Positions 17,131 to 25,281 of a stretch of 45,468 bases of DNA are shown one piece after another; the stretch's first letter is position 1; every line of letters starts with the position of its first letter. A program made the translations under genes and the position numbers. A model generated the notes under the pieces. That model did not search any database. It saw only the letters and a program-made list of their open reading frames with translations, and was not told the DNA's origin. Source of the stretch: Bacteroidales bacterium (GTDB taxonomy: Bacteria > Bacteroidota > Bacteroidia > Bacteroidales > UBA932); the NCBI GenBank assembly GCA_017452265.1, contig JAFTMS010000025.1, positions 1-45,468 on the forward strand. The letters run 5' to 3'.

Positions 17131-19896
17131 TTATTTCACCACAATGTTCACAATCTTGCCAGGGACGACAATGACCTTCACGATGTTGCCGTCAGCCACA
17201 TATTTTGCCGTCTGCTCGAGTCCGCGCACATGCGCATCCACATCCTCACGCGGCATGTCCAGAGGCAGTTCCACTGTGAAACGCGTCTTGCCGTTGAATG
17301 AAACGGCATATGTGCAGCTGTTCTCCACGGTATATGCCTCGACATATTCAGGGAAACGGGCATAAGTGATGCTTTCCTTGTGGCCGAGAGCCTCCCAGAG
17401 CTCTTCTGCGATGTGCGGAGCGAACGGAGAGAGCAGGATGATGAGCGGCTCCAGAATCTCGCGCTTGCTGCACTTGAGATCGTAAAGCTCGTTCACCGCA
17501 ATCATGAACGCACTGACAGCCGTATTGTACGAGAATGCCTCGATGTCCGTCTGCACCTTGCCTATGAGCTTGTGAAGGGCCTTGAGCTCTTCCGGAGATG
17601 CCTTTTCGTCGGTCACGATGAAGCCGTCACGGTCGTAGAACATCCTCCATACCCTCTTGAGGAAGCGGTTCACTCCGTCAATTCCCTTTGTATCCCATGG
17701 CTTGGACTGCTCAAGAGGTCCGAGGAACATCTCGTAAAGCCTTAGAGTGTCAGCACCGTAAGTATCGCAGATCATATCCGGATTCACGACGTTGAACATG
17801 GACTTCGACATCTTCTCTATCGCCCAGCCGCAGATGTATTCACCGTCTTCAAGGATGAATTCGGCATTCGCATAGTCCGGCATCCAGTTGCGGAAGGCCT
17901 CAAGGTCGAGACGGTCGTTATGGACTATATTCACGTCCACATGTATCTCTGTGGTCTCATACTCGTCCTTGAGTCCGCATGAAACGAATGTATTTGTATT
18001 TATTATACGGTATACGAAATTCGAGCGGCCCTGGATCATGCCCTGGTTGATCAGCTTTCTGAACGGCTCCTTTTCGCACACATAACCGAGGTCGAAGAGG
18101 AACTTGTTCCAGAAGCGCGAATAGATCAGGTGGCCTGTCGCGTGCTCTGTACCACCGATATAGAGATCCACGTCACGCCAATATTCATCTGCCTCACGGC
18201 TCACGAGGGCATCCTGATTATGAGGATCCATATAGCGGAGATAGTATGCGCTGCTGCCTGCAAAACCCGGCATTGTGCTCTTCTCGATAGGATATCCGTC
18301 GATTGTCCAGCCTGAAGCACGTCCGAGAGGCGGCTCTCCTGTCTCTGTCGGAAGGAACTTGTCCACTTCCGGAAGCTCCAGAGGAAGCTTGTCGAAGGAC
18401 ATAGGCGTGGCGATTCCGTCCTTGAAATACATCGGGAACGGCTCGCCCCAATATCTCTGACGTGAGAATATGGCGTCACGAAGCCTGTAATTCACCTTTC
18501 TGCGTCCTATTCCGTGCGCCTCGACATAATCGATGGCGGCAGGAATGGCCTCCTTGACGGTCTTTCCATTGAGGAAGCCTGAATTGCACATGATTCCTTC
18601 CTTCGCATCAAAGCTTGACCCGCTCACGTCGCAGCCCTCGATCAGAGGGATGATCGGGAGGTCAAAGCGCTTTGCGAAAGCATAGTCTCGGCTGTCGTGG
18701 GCTGGGACCGCCATGATTGCGCCTGTACCATAGCCTGCGAGGACATATTCAGATATCCATACCGGCACCTTTGCGCCTGTAAGAGGATTTGTTGCGTACG
18801 AGCCTGAGAATACTCCCGTCACCTTCCTCGTCTCCGTCATCCTCTCGCGCTCTGTCTTCTTCTTCGCCATTGCGAGATACTCTTCCACAGCCTCCTTCTG
18901 TTGAGGAGTCGTAAGCTTTTCAACCCACTCGCTTTCAGGAGCAAGAACCATGAAAGTGACTCCGAATACAGTATCTGCACGTGTGGTGAATATGGTCATG
19001 TCGTATTCCTCGACGCCGTCCGACACCTTGAACACCATCTCAGCTCCCTGGCTTCTGCCGATCCAGTTGCGCTGCATATCCTTCAGCGAGTCCGTCCAGT
19101 CGAGATCCTCAAGATCTTCAAGCAGACGTCCTGCATAGGCCGACACCCTGAGCTGCCACTGCGTCATCTTCTTCTGCTCCACAGGATGGCCTCCACGCAC
19201 GGAATATCCCTCCTTCACCTCGTCATTCGCAAGAACGGTTCCGAGGGCAGGACACCAGTTTACGGACGTTTCACCCTGATATGCAATACGATACTGCATC
19301 AGCACATCAGCCTTTTCCTTTTCTGTGAACGAAGCCCATTCATCTGCCGTGAAAGGCTTCACGTCGCCACATGCGGCATCCACTGCAGCGCTTCCTCCCA
19401 GCGAGAAGGCTGCCTCCAGCTCCGCTATCGGCCTCGCCTTCTGCTGCACATTGTCGTACCAGCCGTCGAACATCTTGAGGAAGGCCCACTGCGTCCATTT
19501 GTAATATTCAGGATCGCAAGTCCTCACCTCACGCGACCAGTCATACGAGAATCCGATCCTGTCCATCTGCTCGCGGTAGCGTGCGATGTTCTTCTCCGTG
19601 GTCACTGCAGGGTGCTGGCCGGTCTGGATGGCATACTGCTCAGCCGGAAGTCCGAAGGCGTCGTATCCCATCGGATGAAGCACGTTGAAGCCGCACAGAC
19701 GCTTGTAACGGCTGTAGATGTCGCTCGCGATGTATCCGAGCGGATGGCCCACATGCAGACCCGCTCCTGACGGATACGGGAACATGTCGAGCACGTAATA
19801 TTTAGGCTTCGAGCTGTCTATCTCTGCCTTGAAAGTCTGATTGGCAGCCCAATACGCCTGCCATTTCTTCTCGATTTCCTTAAAATTGTAGTCCAT
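17131..19896 (-). CDS. leuS: Leucyl-tRNA synthetase LeuS
   Basis: 921 residues, class I aminoacyl-tRNA synthetase that attaches leucine to tRNA-Leu. The HIGH-type motif is HVGHPLG at about 48-54 after [10 protein letters not shown], and KMSKS lies near 695. The inserted CP1 editing domain is present; the segment [15 protein letters not shown] followed by a [14 protein letters not shown] motif near 400 is the editing pocket that removes mischarged amino acids. The C-terminal anticodon-binding domain is complete. It is the first gene of the operon with the two YitT genes; a TACTTTTG -7 element lies 30 bases upstream of the ATG. Confidence 0.98.
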   Translation of the reverse strand: MDYNFKEIEKKWQAYWAANQTFKAEIDSSKPKYYVLDMFPYPSGAGLHVGHPLGYIASDIYSRYKRLCGFNVLHPMGYDAFGLPAEQYAIQTGQHPAVTTEKNIARYREQMDRIGFSYDWSREVRTCDPEYYKWTQWAFLKMFDGWYDNVQQKARPIAELEAAFSLGGSAAVDAACGDVKPFTADEWASFTEKEKADVLMQYRIAYQGETSVNWCPALGTVLANDEVKEGYSVRGGHPVEQKKMTQWQLRVSAYAGRLLEDLEDLDWTDSLKDMQRNWIGRSQGAEMVFKVSDGVEEYDMTIFTTRADTVFGVTFMVLAPESEWVEKLTTPQQKEAVEEYLAMAKKKTERERMTETRKVTGVFSGSYATNPLTGAKVPVWISEYVLAGYGTGAIMAVPAHDSRDYAFAKRFDLPIIPLIEGCDVSGSSFDAKEGIMCNSGFLNGKTVKEAIPAAIDYVEAHGIGRRKVNYRLRDAIFSRQRYWGEPFPMYFKDGIATPMSFDKLPLELPEVDKFLPTETGEPPLGRASGWTIDGYPIEKSTMPGFAGSSAYYLRYMDPHNQDALVSREADEYWRDVDLYIGGTEHATGHLIYSRFWNKFLFDLGYVCEKEPFRKLINQGMIQGRSNFVYRIINTNTFVSCGLKDEYETTEIHVDVNIVHNDRLDLEAFRNWMPDYANAEFILEDGEYICGWAIEKMSKSMFNVVNPDMICDTYGADTLRLYEMFLGPLEQSKPWDTKGIDGVNRFLKRVWRMFYDRDGFIVTDEKASPEELKALHKLIGKVQTDIEAFSYNTAVSAFMIAVNELYDLKCSKREILEPLIILLSPFAPHIAEELWEALGHKESITYARFPEYVEAYTVENSCTYAVSFNGKTRFTVELPLDMPREDVDAHVRGLEQTAKYVADGNIVKVIVVPGKIVNIVVK

Positions 19897-19925
19897 ATAT
19901 ATACGCTCAAGTATGTAAAAACCTA

Positions 19926-19933
19926 CAAAAGTA
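19926..19933 (-). promoter_or_regulatory. Putative -7 promoter element for leuS
   Basis: The minus strand reads TACTTTTG, matching TAnnTTTG, 30-37 bases before the leuS start and just after the stop of the upstream gene. No clear -33 TTG at 19-21 bases. Confidence 0.5.
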
Positions 19934-19936
19934 ACA

Positions 19937-21310
19937 TTATTTCTTTATTCCGAAGCTGCCTTTGGCCCCTTTCTTTTCAAGACGGAATTCGACAGGGATG
20001 GTCATCGATGTCCTGACCTTTTCTCCGGCGACCCTTCCGGCCCTCCACTTCGGCGAAGCGTTTATCACTTTAAGTGCCTCGGCATCAAGCTCCTCCGAAA
20101 CGCCCTTCACGACACGGGCATTCGTCACCTTTCCGTCCTTCTCGATGATGAACTCCACCATCACCCTGCCCTGGATGCCGTCACGCACAGCCTCCGCTGG
20201 ATACTTGAGATACTGGTATACCCATTTCTCAAGGAAGGTCGCAGGATCGGCGCTGTTCAGGAACAGCGGTCTTTCATCGCAGTCGTTGTATGACACGACA
20301 TTGTCGAAAGATGTTCCGCGAGAAGCCACCTGAGACTGTCTGAAGGCTATCGGCCCTTCCGTGTTCGCCACATATGTGGTAAAGTTGTAGACATATTCAA
20401 GTTCCTTCTCCATCATCTCGTAATCGATGACCGACTGTGTGTCCTTGTCTGTATTCTTTTCCTGATAGCGTCCGGTCGTGAACATCACCGACGGTATCTC
20501 CATCGCATAGAAGGTCCTGTGGTCAGAAGGATATGGCTCCGAGGCCACGATTTCAGGAGTCACCGGCTGCAGTTCCCCGGAAAGGGTGCGCAGAAGCGCG
20601 TTCATGTCCGCATTCGAAGACGTGTACGCATAGAATCCGTTGTATCCCGTCCCCACCATGTCCAGATTTATCATTGCGTCTATGCTCTGTGCATCCGAAA
20701 ACGAGCGGTTCAGGAAATACCACGACCCGGCGAAAGTCTCGAGTGAGGCTCCGAAGGCCACGAACAGCACCGAGCGACGGAAAAGAAGCGAGTTCATCTG
20801 CACCATACGGGCGAGCTCCAGCATCATGGCGAGGCCCGAAGCATTGCCGTTTGCACCATAATATATACGTTCGACGGGACTTCCGTCCACGGTCATCGTC
20901 ATCGAGCCGAGATTGTCGAGCCTTGCACCCACCACGATATACTGATTACGCAGCTTGCGGTCATATCCCTGCACAAAGCCGACCACATTACGCGAGGTCA
21001 GCGTATCACCGTCTTCCTTCCTTATGCCGAAGGTTTCTCCCGAAGCCGGCGTGATCACGTCAACGCCATATTCCTTGAATTTCTCCGCAACATACTCAGC
21101 CGCAAGCTTTTCACCTTCCGAACCAGCCTTCCTGCCTTCGAGAAGCGCGGACGAAAGATAGCGCACCGACGCCTTCATCGACGCCACGTTCTCACTGTCG
21201 TCCAACTCCTCGTAAGAGCCCTCACGGAACTGAGCGGAAACGACGGACACGGAGAGCAGGGCGAAGCAGGAGACAAGGAATATCCTTTTGAAAACCATAG
21301 GCCTATTCAT
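19937..21310 (-). CDS. M28-fold pseudopeptidase fused to a TonB C-terminal domain
   Basis: 457 residues. A signal peptide (about 1-26, ending VSA) exports it to the periplasm. Residues about 45-315 have the M28 peptidase fold, with recognisable strands [19 protein letters not shown] and NLDMVG. Nearly all metal and catalytic positions are changed: the usual GAHYDHLG reads GARLDNLG (Arg130), GADDNASG reads GANGNASG (154-155), the Glu pair of GAEE reads Ser189-Leu190, and the last His reads Asn286. Only Asp217 remains. Residues about 366-445 form a TonB C-terminal domain ([14 protein letters not shown] to IPVEFRL). Probably a binding or scaffold protein. Its ATG overlaps the upstream SPOR gene by 8 bases; Met5 (21298) is an alternative start. 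Confidence 0.88.
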   Translation of the reverse strand: MNRPMVFKRIFLVSCFALLSVSVVSAQFREGSYEELDDSENVASMKASVRYLSSALLEGRKAGSEGEKLAAEYVAEKFKEYGVDVITPASGETFGIRKEDGDTLTSRNVVGFVQGYDRKLRNQYIVVGARLDNLGSMTMTVDGSPVERIYYGANGNASGLAMMLELARMVQMNSLLFRRSVLFVAFGASLETFAGSWYFLNRSFSDAQSIDAMINLDMVGTGYNGFYAYTSSNADMNALLRTLSGELQPVTPEIVASEPYPSDHRTFYAMEIPSVMFTTGRYQEKNTDKDTQSVIDYEMMEKELEYVYNFTTYVANTEGPIAFRQSQVASRGTSFDNVVSYNDCDERPLFLNSADPATFLEKWVYQYLKYPAEAVRDGIQGRVMVEFIIEKDGKVTNARVVKGVSEELDAEALKVINASPKWRAGRVAGEKVRTSMTIPVEFRLEKKGAKGSFGIKK

Positions 21311-21821
21311 TTAACAGAATCCACACATCAGAAGGGCAGAACGGCTCCTTCTTCACTTTCTTGAGTTCCACAAGGGCATCTGTAAGCTTGTTCACCGGGC
21401 ATAGTCCGACAGCGATAAGGCCGCTCTGGAAACTTATGAGGGCTGGACGATAGCCTTTTTCCGCTGCCGTATTCAGAAGTGCCTCTGCGTTTGAACGCGT
21501 ACGGAATGCACCTACTATTATATAATAACGGGCTTCAAGCTTGGTGGCGAAAAGGCCGCCGTACTTTGCCGGATTCAGAATCGTACCTCCTATCTGCCTT
21601 ATGGAATCCAAGGCGTTCAGCGAGTCCTGAAGCATCTTCTGCTCCACATTCCTGAGCGAATCCACACGCGCCTGCAGAGCCGCCTCTTCAGCCTTCAGTA
21701 TCTCTATACGTCTGTTTTCTATGTCCTCGCTTGTCGGACGGCCGGCAAGTGTACGGAAGAAGTCGCATCCCGTCACCGTCATCATCACTGCAAGGGCAAG
21801 TATGACTTTCAGGTATTTCAT
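21303..21821 (-). CDS. SPOR domain-containing lipoprotein
   Basis: 172 residues from the ATG at 21821. An upstream in-frame ATG (21875) is rejected because it would put the promoter inside the gene and displace the signal peptide. The lipobox VTGC places the lipidated cysteine at 19. Residues about 45-90 are a charged, probably coiled-coil segment rich in Glu, Arg and Leu. The C-terminal 70 residues (YYIIVGAFRTRSNAEALLN onward) are a SPOR domain, which binds denuded peptidoglycan glycan strands. It is the first gene of a two-gene operon with the pseudopeptidase-TonB fusion, suggesting a shared job at the cell wall or envelope. No division genes are adjacent. Confidence 0.87.
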   Translation of the reverse strand: MKYLKVILALAVMMTVTGCDFFRTLAGRPTSEDIENRRIEILKAEEAALQARVDSLRNVEQKMLQDSLNALDSIRQIGGTILNPAKYGGLFATKLEARYYIIVGAFRTRSNAEALLNTAAEKGYRPALISFQSGLIAVGLCPVNKLTDALVELKKVKKEPFCPSDVWILLNE

Positions 21822-21829
21822 ATAGTTAC

Positions 21830-21852
21830 AAATTTGCATAACGTGCAAATTT
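21830..21852. repeat. Palindrome over the SPOR operon promoter
   Basis: AAATTTGCA (21830-21838) and TGCAAATTT (21844-21852) form a perfect 9-base inverted repeat with a 5-base spacer. It overlaps the -7 element and the expected transcription start of the SPOR operon, so it could be an operator. Confidence 0.6.
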
Positions 21853-21876
21853 AACCATTTAATGGTCCGGGACAAA
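21846..21876 (-). promoter_or_regulatory. Predicted promoter of the SPOR-pseudopeptidase operon
   Basis: Minus strand: -33 TTTG (21873-21876), 19-base spacer, -7 element TAAATTTG (21846-21853). This is a full match to the Bacteroidota consensus, about 25 bases before the gene start. Confidence 0.8.
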
Positions 21877-21886
21877 ATAAAAGTGA

Positions 21887-21894
21887 TATATTTG
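21887..21894 (+). promoter_or_regulatory. Putative -7 promoter element for capA-phoH
   Basis: TATATTTG on the plus strand, 35 bases before the CapA-like start. No good -33 TTG is seen. The two divergent promoters lie within about 50 bases of each other. Confidence 0.5.
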
Positions 21895-21909
21895 CATCAT
21901 AAATCGTTC

Positions 21910-21929
21910 GGCTCCGCATTTGCGGAACC
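21910..21929 (+). promoter_or_regulatory. Hairpin immediately before the CapA-like start codon
   Basis: GG-TCCGC pairs with GCGGA-CC around an ATTT loop (one C-A mismatch) and the stem ends at the base before the ATG. It would sit in the ribosome-binding region of the mRNA. Confidence 0.45.
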
Positions 21930-23126
21930 ATGATTACAAATCAGACATCCGGTTTGCACAAGAGCGTGATCCACATAGCAGGAGCATTGGTCACGGCCGT
22001 CACAGCAGCACTGATGCATGGCGGCCCGGCTTGTTCTGCACAGGAGATATGCTTTCCGGAAGGCTGGACAAGGGCGCTGACGGATGTGCGGCCGCTGTAC
22101 AGGCAGGACACTCTTACAATATGCTTCCTTGGAGATGTCATGATGCACACTGCACAGATCGAGAACGCACGCAGAGGCCCTTCGGAGTTCGATTTCGACC
22201 CGTATTTTGAAAAGATCCGCGATAAGATCGAAGCCGCCGACATCGCTGTCGCAAACCTTGAGTTCACGCTGGCAGGGGAACCTTACACAGGTTATCCCGA
22301 ATTTTCGGCTCCGGACACGCTTGCGGCCCACCTCGCCCTCTGCGGCATCGACGTCTTCCTGACAGCCAACAACCACATATACGACAAGGGTGCAGAAGGC
22401 ACGATGCGGACGGTAGAGGTGCTGCGCAGGCTTGAGGAAAGGTATGGCATAATGTTCACCGGACTGGCGGAAAGCGAGGAGGCACGAAGAGACAACACCC
22501 CGCTGACAATCAGGAGAAAAGGGATGAAGGTGGCTCTGGTCAATTTCACATACGGCACGAACCTCGGAACTGCAAGCCATTGGCCGAAGACCAACTACAT
22601 GCGTGAGACAAAATTCCTCGGCGAGGCGTTCTCAAGGGCGCACGAGGAGGATGCAGATCTGATCATAGCCCTGCCTCATTGGGGGGACGAATACGTACTG
22701 AGGCACAATGAGGCGCAGGAGGAGACGGCGGAATGGCTCGCCGGACAGGGAGCCGGCCTGATAATCGGCGCACATCCGCATGTGGTGCAGGATTTCGCAG
22801 ACGTAGGAAATGTCCCTGTGGCATACTCCTTGGGGAATGCCGTCTCGAACATGAGCGCTCCGGATACTCAGCTCGGGCTGATGGCGACAGCAAGGCTTGT
22901 ACGCAACGGGAACGGGGACATATCGCTGCTGCCGCTGGAATTCACGGTCCTCTGGTGTTCACGTCCGGGAGGATACGGAGAATCCTACATGGTCATACCG
23001 GTGGCGGAGCATCTCGGAAAAAGAGAGTTATGGAAAGGCGGATGGGACTATGACAAGATGACGGCCACGTATGACAGGGTGCTGAAAGCCACGGGCATAA
23101 AGGACGGCCCCATAACGGAAGAATAA
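21930..23126 (+). CDS. CapA family protein (poly-gamma-glutamate capsule-type metallophosphatase fold)
   Basis: 398 residues with an N-terminal signal or anchor segment (about 12-38). The CapA/PgsA family has a calcineurin-like metallophosphoesterase fold; motifs visible are CFLGDVMMH near 68, VANLEFTL near 106, TANNHIYDKG near 143, LPHWGDEY near 244 and GAHPHVVQ near 272. Family members take part in poly-gamma-glutamate capsule synthesis in Bacillus, but in Bacteroidota most stand alone without the CapBC ligase, as here, and their role is unknown. It precedes phoH by 18 bases and is probably co-transcribed. Fold call is strong, function open. Confidence 0.88.
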   Translation: MITNQTSGLHKSVIHIAGALVTAVTAALMHGGPACSAQEICFPEGWTRALTDVRPLYRQDTLTICFLGDVMMHTAQIENARRGPSEFDFDPYFEKIRDKIEAADIAVANLEFTLAGEPYTGYPEFSAPDTLAAHLALCGIDVFLTANNHIYDKGAEGTMRTVEVLRRLEERYGIMFTGLAESEEARRDNTPLTIRRKGMKVALVNFTYGTNLGTASHWPKTNYMRETKFLGEAFSRAHEEDADLIIALPHWGDEYVLRHNEAQEETAEWLAGQGAGLIIGAHPHVVQDFADVGNVPVAYSLGNAVSNMSAPDTQLGLMATARLVRNGNGDISLLPLEFTVLWCSRPGGYGESYMVIPVAEHLGKRELWKGGWDYDKMTATYDRVLKATGIKDGPITEE

Positions 23127-23144
23127 CAATTACAGAACCATATA

Positions 23145-24089
23145 ATGAGCAGAAACACAATCAGGCTTGAAGCCATAGACCCCATCGAGATCTATGGCCC
23201 GGCCAACAGAAACCTTGAGGCTCTATGCAGCTATTTCCCTGAGCTCAAGGTGGTTGCACGAGGAAATGAAATCATCCTTGACGGAAAGGATACGGACATC
23301 GAGGACTTCGAAGTGAAGCTGCGTATGCTCATCGAACGCAGGCAGCACAAGATGAACGTCACGCCTTACGACGTGGAAGACCTATTCGACGGAGAGATTT
23401 CACCGGACCGGTTCAAACTGTACGGAGATGCCGTCATAGTGCACGGCAACGACGGCAAACCTATAAAGGCACGCAACCGGACGCAGCAGGAGATGGTGAA
23501 GGCATATTTCGAAAACGACCTCATCTTTGCTGTCGGGCCGGCCGGAACAGGAAAGACATACATCGCCATTGCGCTGGCTGTCAGAGCCTTGAAGAACCGG
23601 GAAATTAAAAGGATAATACTTACACGTCCGGCTGTCGAGGCCGGAGAGAGGCTCGGCTTCCTTCCAGGCGACCTGAAGGACAAGCTCGATCCGTATCTCC
23701 AGCCGCTCTATGATGCGCTCGGAGACATGATTCCGGCAAAGCGTCTGCAGGAATTCATGGCGGAAGGCACCATCCAGATCGCCCCTCTGGCATATATGAG
23801 AGGCCGCACCCTCGACAGGGCATGCGTCATTCTCGACGAGGCCCAGAACACCAATCTCGGCCAGCTGAAGATGTTCCTCACCCGAATGGGCTGCGACGCC
23901 AAGTTCATAGTCACAGGTGACGCAAGCCAGATAGACCTCCCCAACAAAAAGGACTCCGGCCTGCTCAAAGGCATAGAGCTGACCAGGAACATAAAGGGCA
24001 TCAAGACCATAGCCTTCCGCAACGAAGACATCGTCCGCCACCCCCTCGTCGCAAAAATCGTCAAAGCCTTCGAAAAGGAAGAGCATTGA
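23145..24089 (+). CDS. phoH: PhoH family ATPase
   Basis: 314 residues. An N-terminal region (about 1-70) with a KH-like pattern precedes the P-loop ATPase domain: Walker A GPAGTGKT at 131-138, Walker B CVILDEAQN at 227-235, and the conserved segment ILTRPAVEAGERLGFLPGDL near 158. Short PhoH proteins of this kind (PhoL/YbeZ type) are cytoplasmic and linked to RNA metabolism and ribosome assembly, often next to YbeY; no ybeY is visible here. Found downstream of the CapA-like gene, with a functional link uncertain. It converges with the nuclease relic at 24120. Confidence 0.93.
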   Translation: MSRNTIRLEAIDPIEIYGPANRNLEALCSYFPELKVVARGNEIILDGKDTDIEDFEVKLRMLIERRQHKMNVTPYDVEDLFDGEISPDRFKLYGDAVIVHGNDGKPIKARNRTQQEMVKAYFENDLIFAVGPAGTGKTYIAIALAVRALKNREIKRIILTRPAVEAGERLGFLPGDLKDKLDPYLQPLYDALGDMIPAKRLQEFMAEGTIQIAPLAYMRGRTLDRACVILDEAQNTNLGQLKMFLTRMGCDAKFIVTGDASQIDLPNKKDSGLLKGIELTRNIKGIKTIAFRNEDIVRHPLVAKIVKAFEKEEH

Positions 24090-24119
24090 CAATGGTTTCA
24101 ATGTCGACTCCAAGAGCCT

Positions 24120-24643
24120 TTAAATTCTCACCATTTCGGCCTGTGCTTCTGAGCGGCCTTCCACTTTGCCTTCCGCTTTGCCTTTAGCCTCGCCCTCAGC
24201 ATGCCCGGCATTATAGCCCTTCTCATGGGCGAAGTCCTCTATGTTCTTTATGTCCCAGTTCATATCCAATGACTTTTTGTACGCCTCCAGTTCTTTGGCC
24301 GTAAAATTATACATTTCGGACAACTTATACAAATATTTGATCACATCGTCCTCGAACGAGGCAGGCATCTTGTCGAACTGGTGCATCATCTTTATGGAAT
24401 ACGTCAGCATGTCCATAAACGTCACGCATTCAGACTCGTGCTTCAGGAAGCGGCCGAGCTCCACGAACACATAACGCAGCGTGTCGGTCATCACTTCACC
24501 AGTCTCTTCCTCCTGTTGCCGAACAGACGCTTGAACATGAAGTCGGTCATTGCGTTTGCATACGTGCCGGTGATTACGGCATCTCCGGCTTCAGCACCCT
24601 CGGCGCCTCCACCACTCTTTCGAATCTTCTTTTTATCAGCCAT
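24120..24643 (-). pseudogene. Rpn/PD-(D/E)XK nuclease family (transposase-like) relic with internal deletion
   Basis: Two out-of-frame fragments of one family meet near 24490. The N-terminal piece (MADKKK from 24643 to the TGA at 24491) carries the family start TYANAMTDFMFKRLFGN and then runs into seven unrelated residues. The C-terminal piece, in another frame, resumes at about ETGEVMTDTLRYVFVELGRF and continues through the usual helical region to a Gly/Ala/Glu-rich tail ending at 24120. The middle of the family, including the PD-(D/E)XK active site and roughly 110-120 residues by family comparison, is missing. The deletion therefore removed the catalytic core and shifted the frame. Rpn proteins promote RecA-independent recombination in E. 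coli; related genes are multi-copy in Bacteroidales. Non-functional as read. Confidence 0.8.
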
Positions 24644-24684
24644 AACGTATATATAACTTATGGCAGCAAAGTTCCGAAGGCTTA

Positions 24685-24709
24685 TCCGTGTAAACAAAAA
24701 GTACACGGA
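24685..24709. repeat. Inverted repeat upstream of the nuclease relic
   Basis: TCCGTGTA (24685-24692) and TACACGGA (24702-24709) form a perfect 8-base inverted repeat with a 9-base A-rich spacer, 42 bases upstream of the relic start. It may be an old operator or hairpin. Confidence 0.55.
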
Positions 24710-24758
24710 CAAAGTTGGAAATCGAGCTTACGACGCGCTGCAAGTCATCTTTTTCTGA

Positions 24759-24798
24759 AAAATTTGTTGAAATTTGGCGCCAAATTCGAACAAATTTT
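24759..24798. repeat. Nearly perfect 40-base palindrome
   Basis: Two 20-base arms meet without spacer at GGC|GCC. The central 16 bases AATTTGGCGCCAAATT are perfectly palindromic, and 18 of 20 base pairs match over the full length. It has no adjacent T-run, so it is not an ordinary terminator. A large operator, a cruciform site or a mobile-element end are possible. Confidence 0.7.
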
Positions 24799-25051
24799 CT
24801 GGGTCTGACATGTTAAGGTGTTCTCCGTCATATGATTTCAGGGATTGAGATACTTCTACAATCTGGAAGCTGCTGCGTGAAATATAAGCAATTGGCACTG
24901 AGACGTTTATGCAATATGCGTGCTGCCTCATGACGGCACGCACTTTCTGCAAGATACTGAAGCTCAGTTGATTGCATTTTACGCTTCGACGATGCGACGG
25001 ATGTTCTTGGCAAGGTCACGTTTATAACTATGGCATATTTTGTATGCCTTA

Positions 25052-25131
25052 TCATTTCGAGGCACAGTATTGCGAGGAGCATCCATCACGTCATTGCGGG
25101 AGATTCCCACGCTTCCGCTCGGAATGACGGA
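25052..25131. repeat. Degenerate palindromic intergenic repeat (second copy)
   Basis: Contains ATTGCGAGGAGCATCC and ATCACGTCATTGCG, then inverted pieces around GGGAGATTCCCACGCTTCC ending CGGAATGACG. CGTCATT and AATGACG are the outer arms. It shares the 14-mer at 25085-25098 with the repeat at 9398-9411. Confidence 0.6.
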
Positions 25132-25218
25132 TTAGGATTTACTTCACGTAATCGCGCTTATGGTGCGCGGCAAGAGGTGTGTGGAGAAGGCAGAGGGCGG
25201 AAGGCAGGAGGCGCGCAT

Positions 25219-25264
25219 ATACACGAAGAAAGACCGACCTAAGAAGGCCGGTCTCTTCGTGTAT
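25219..25264 (-). terminator. Long hairpin downstream of the TPR gene
   Basis: ATACACGAAG...AGACCG pairs with CGGTCT...CTTCGTGTAT, 16 base pairs with a 2-base bulge, and an inner CC/GG pair. It lies 18 bases after the TPR protein stop and probably ends the gyrA-TPR transcript. There is no T-run on the minus strand, so it could instead protect the 3' end. Confidence 0.65.
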
Positions 25265-25281
25265 GCGTATGTCATGAACTA

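Larger units (their letters stand above)
24644..25281. other. Gene-poor interval
   Basis: No convincing gene. Minus-strand frames at 24728-24952 and 24828-25082 have no recognisable similarity and cross palindromic sequence. The stretch holds an inverted repeat (24685-24709), a 40-base palindrome (24759-24798), a degenerate palindromic intergenic repeat (25052-25131), a purine-rich run (about 25170-25210) and the terminator hairpin at 25219-25264. It may contain remains of a decayed element together with the neighbouring nuclease relic. Confidence 0.6.

Noticed and set aside
18901-19770. Plus-strand ORF of 289 codons opposite leuS
   Set aside because: Entirely antisense to leuS with no motif or promoter.
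24728-25082. Two overlapping minus-strand ORFs in the gene-poor interval
   Set aside because: They cross the 40-base palindrome or the repeat, have no family signal and no promoter. Could be remnants, but no evidence supports them as genes.
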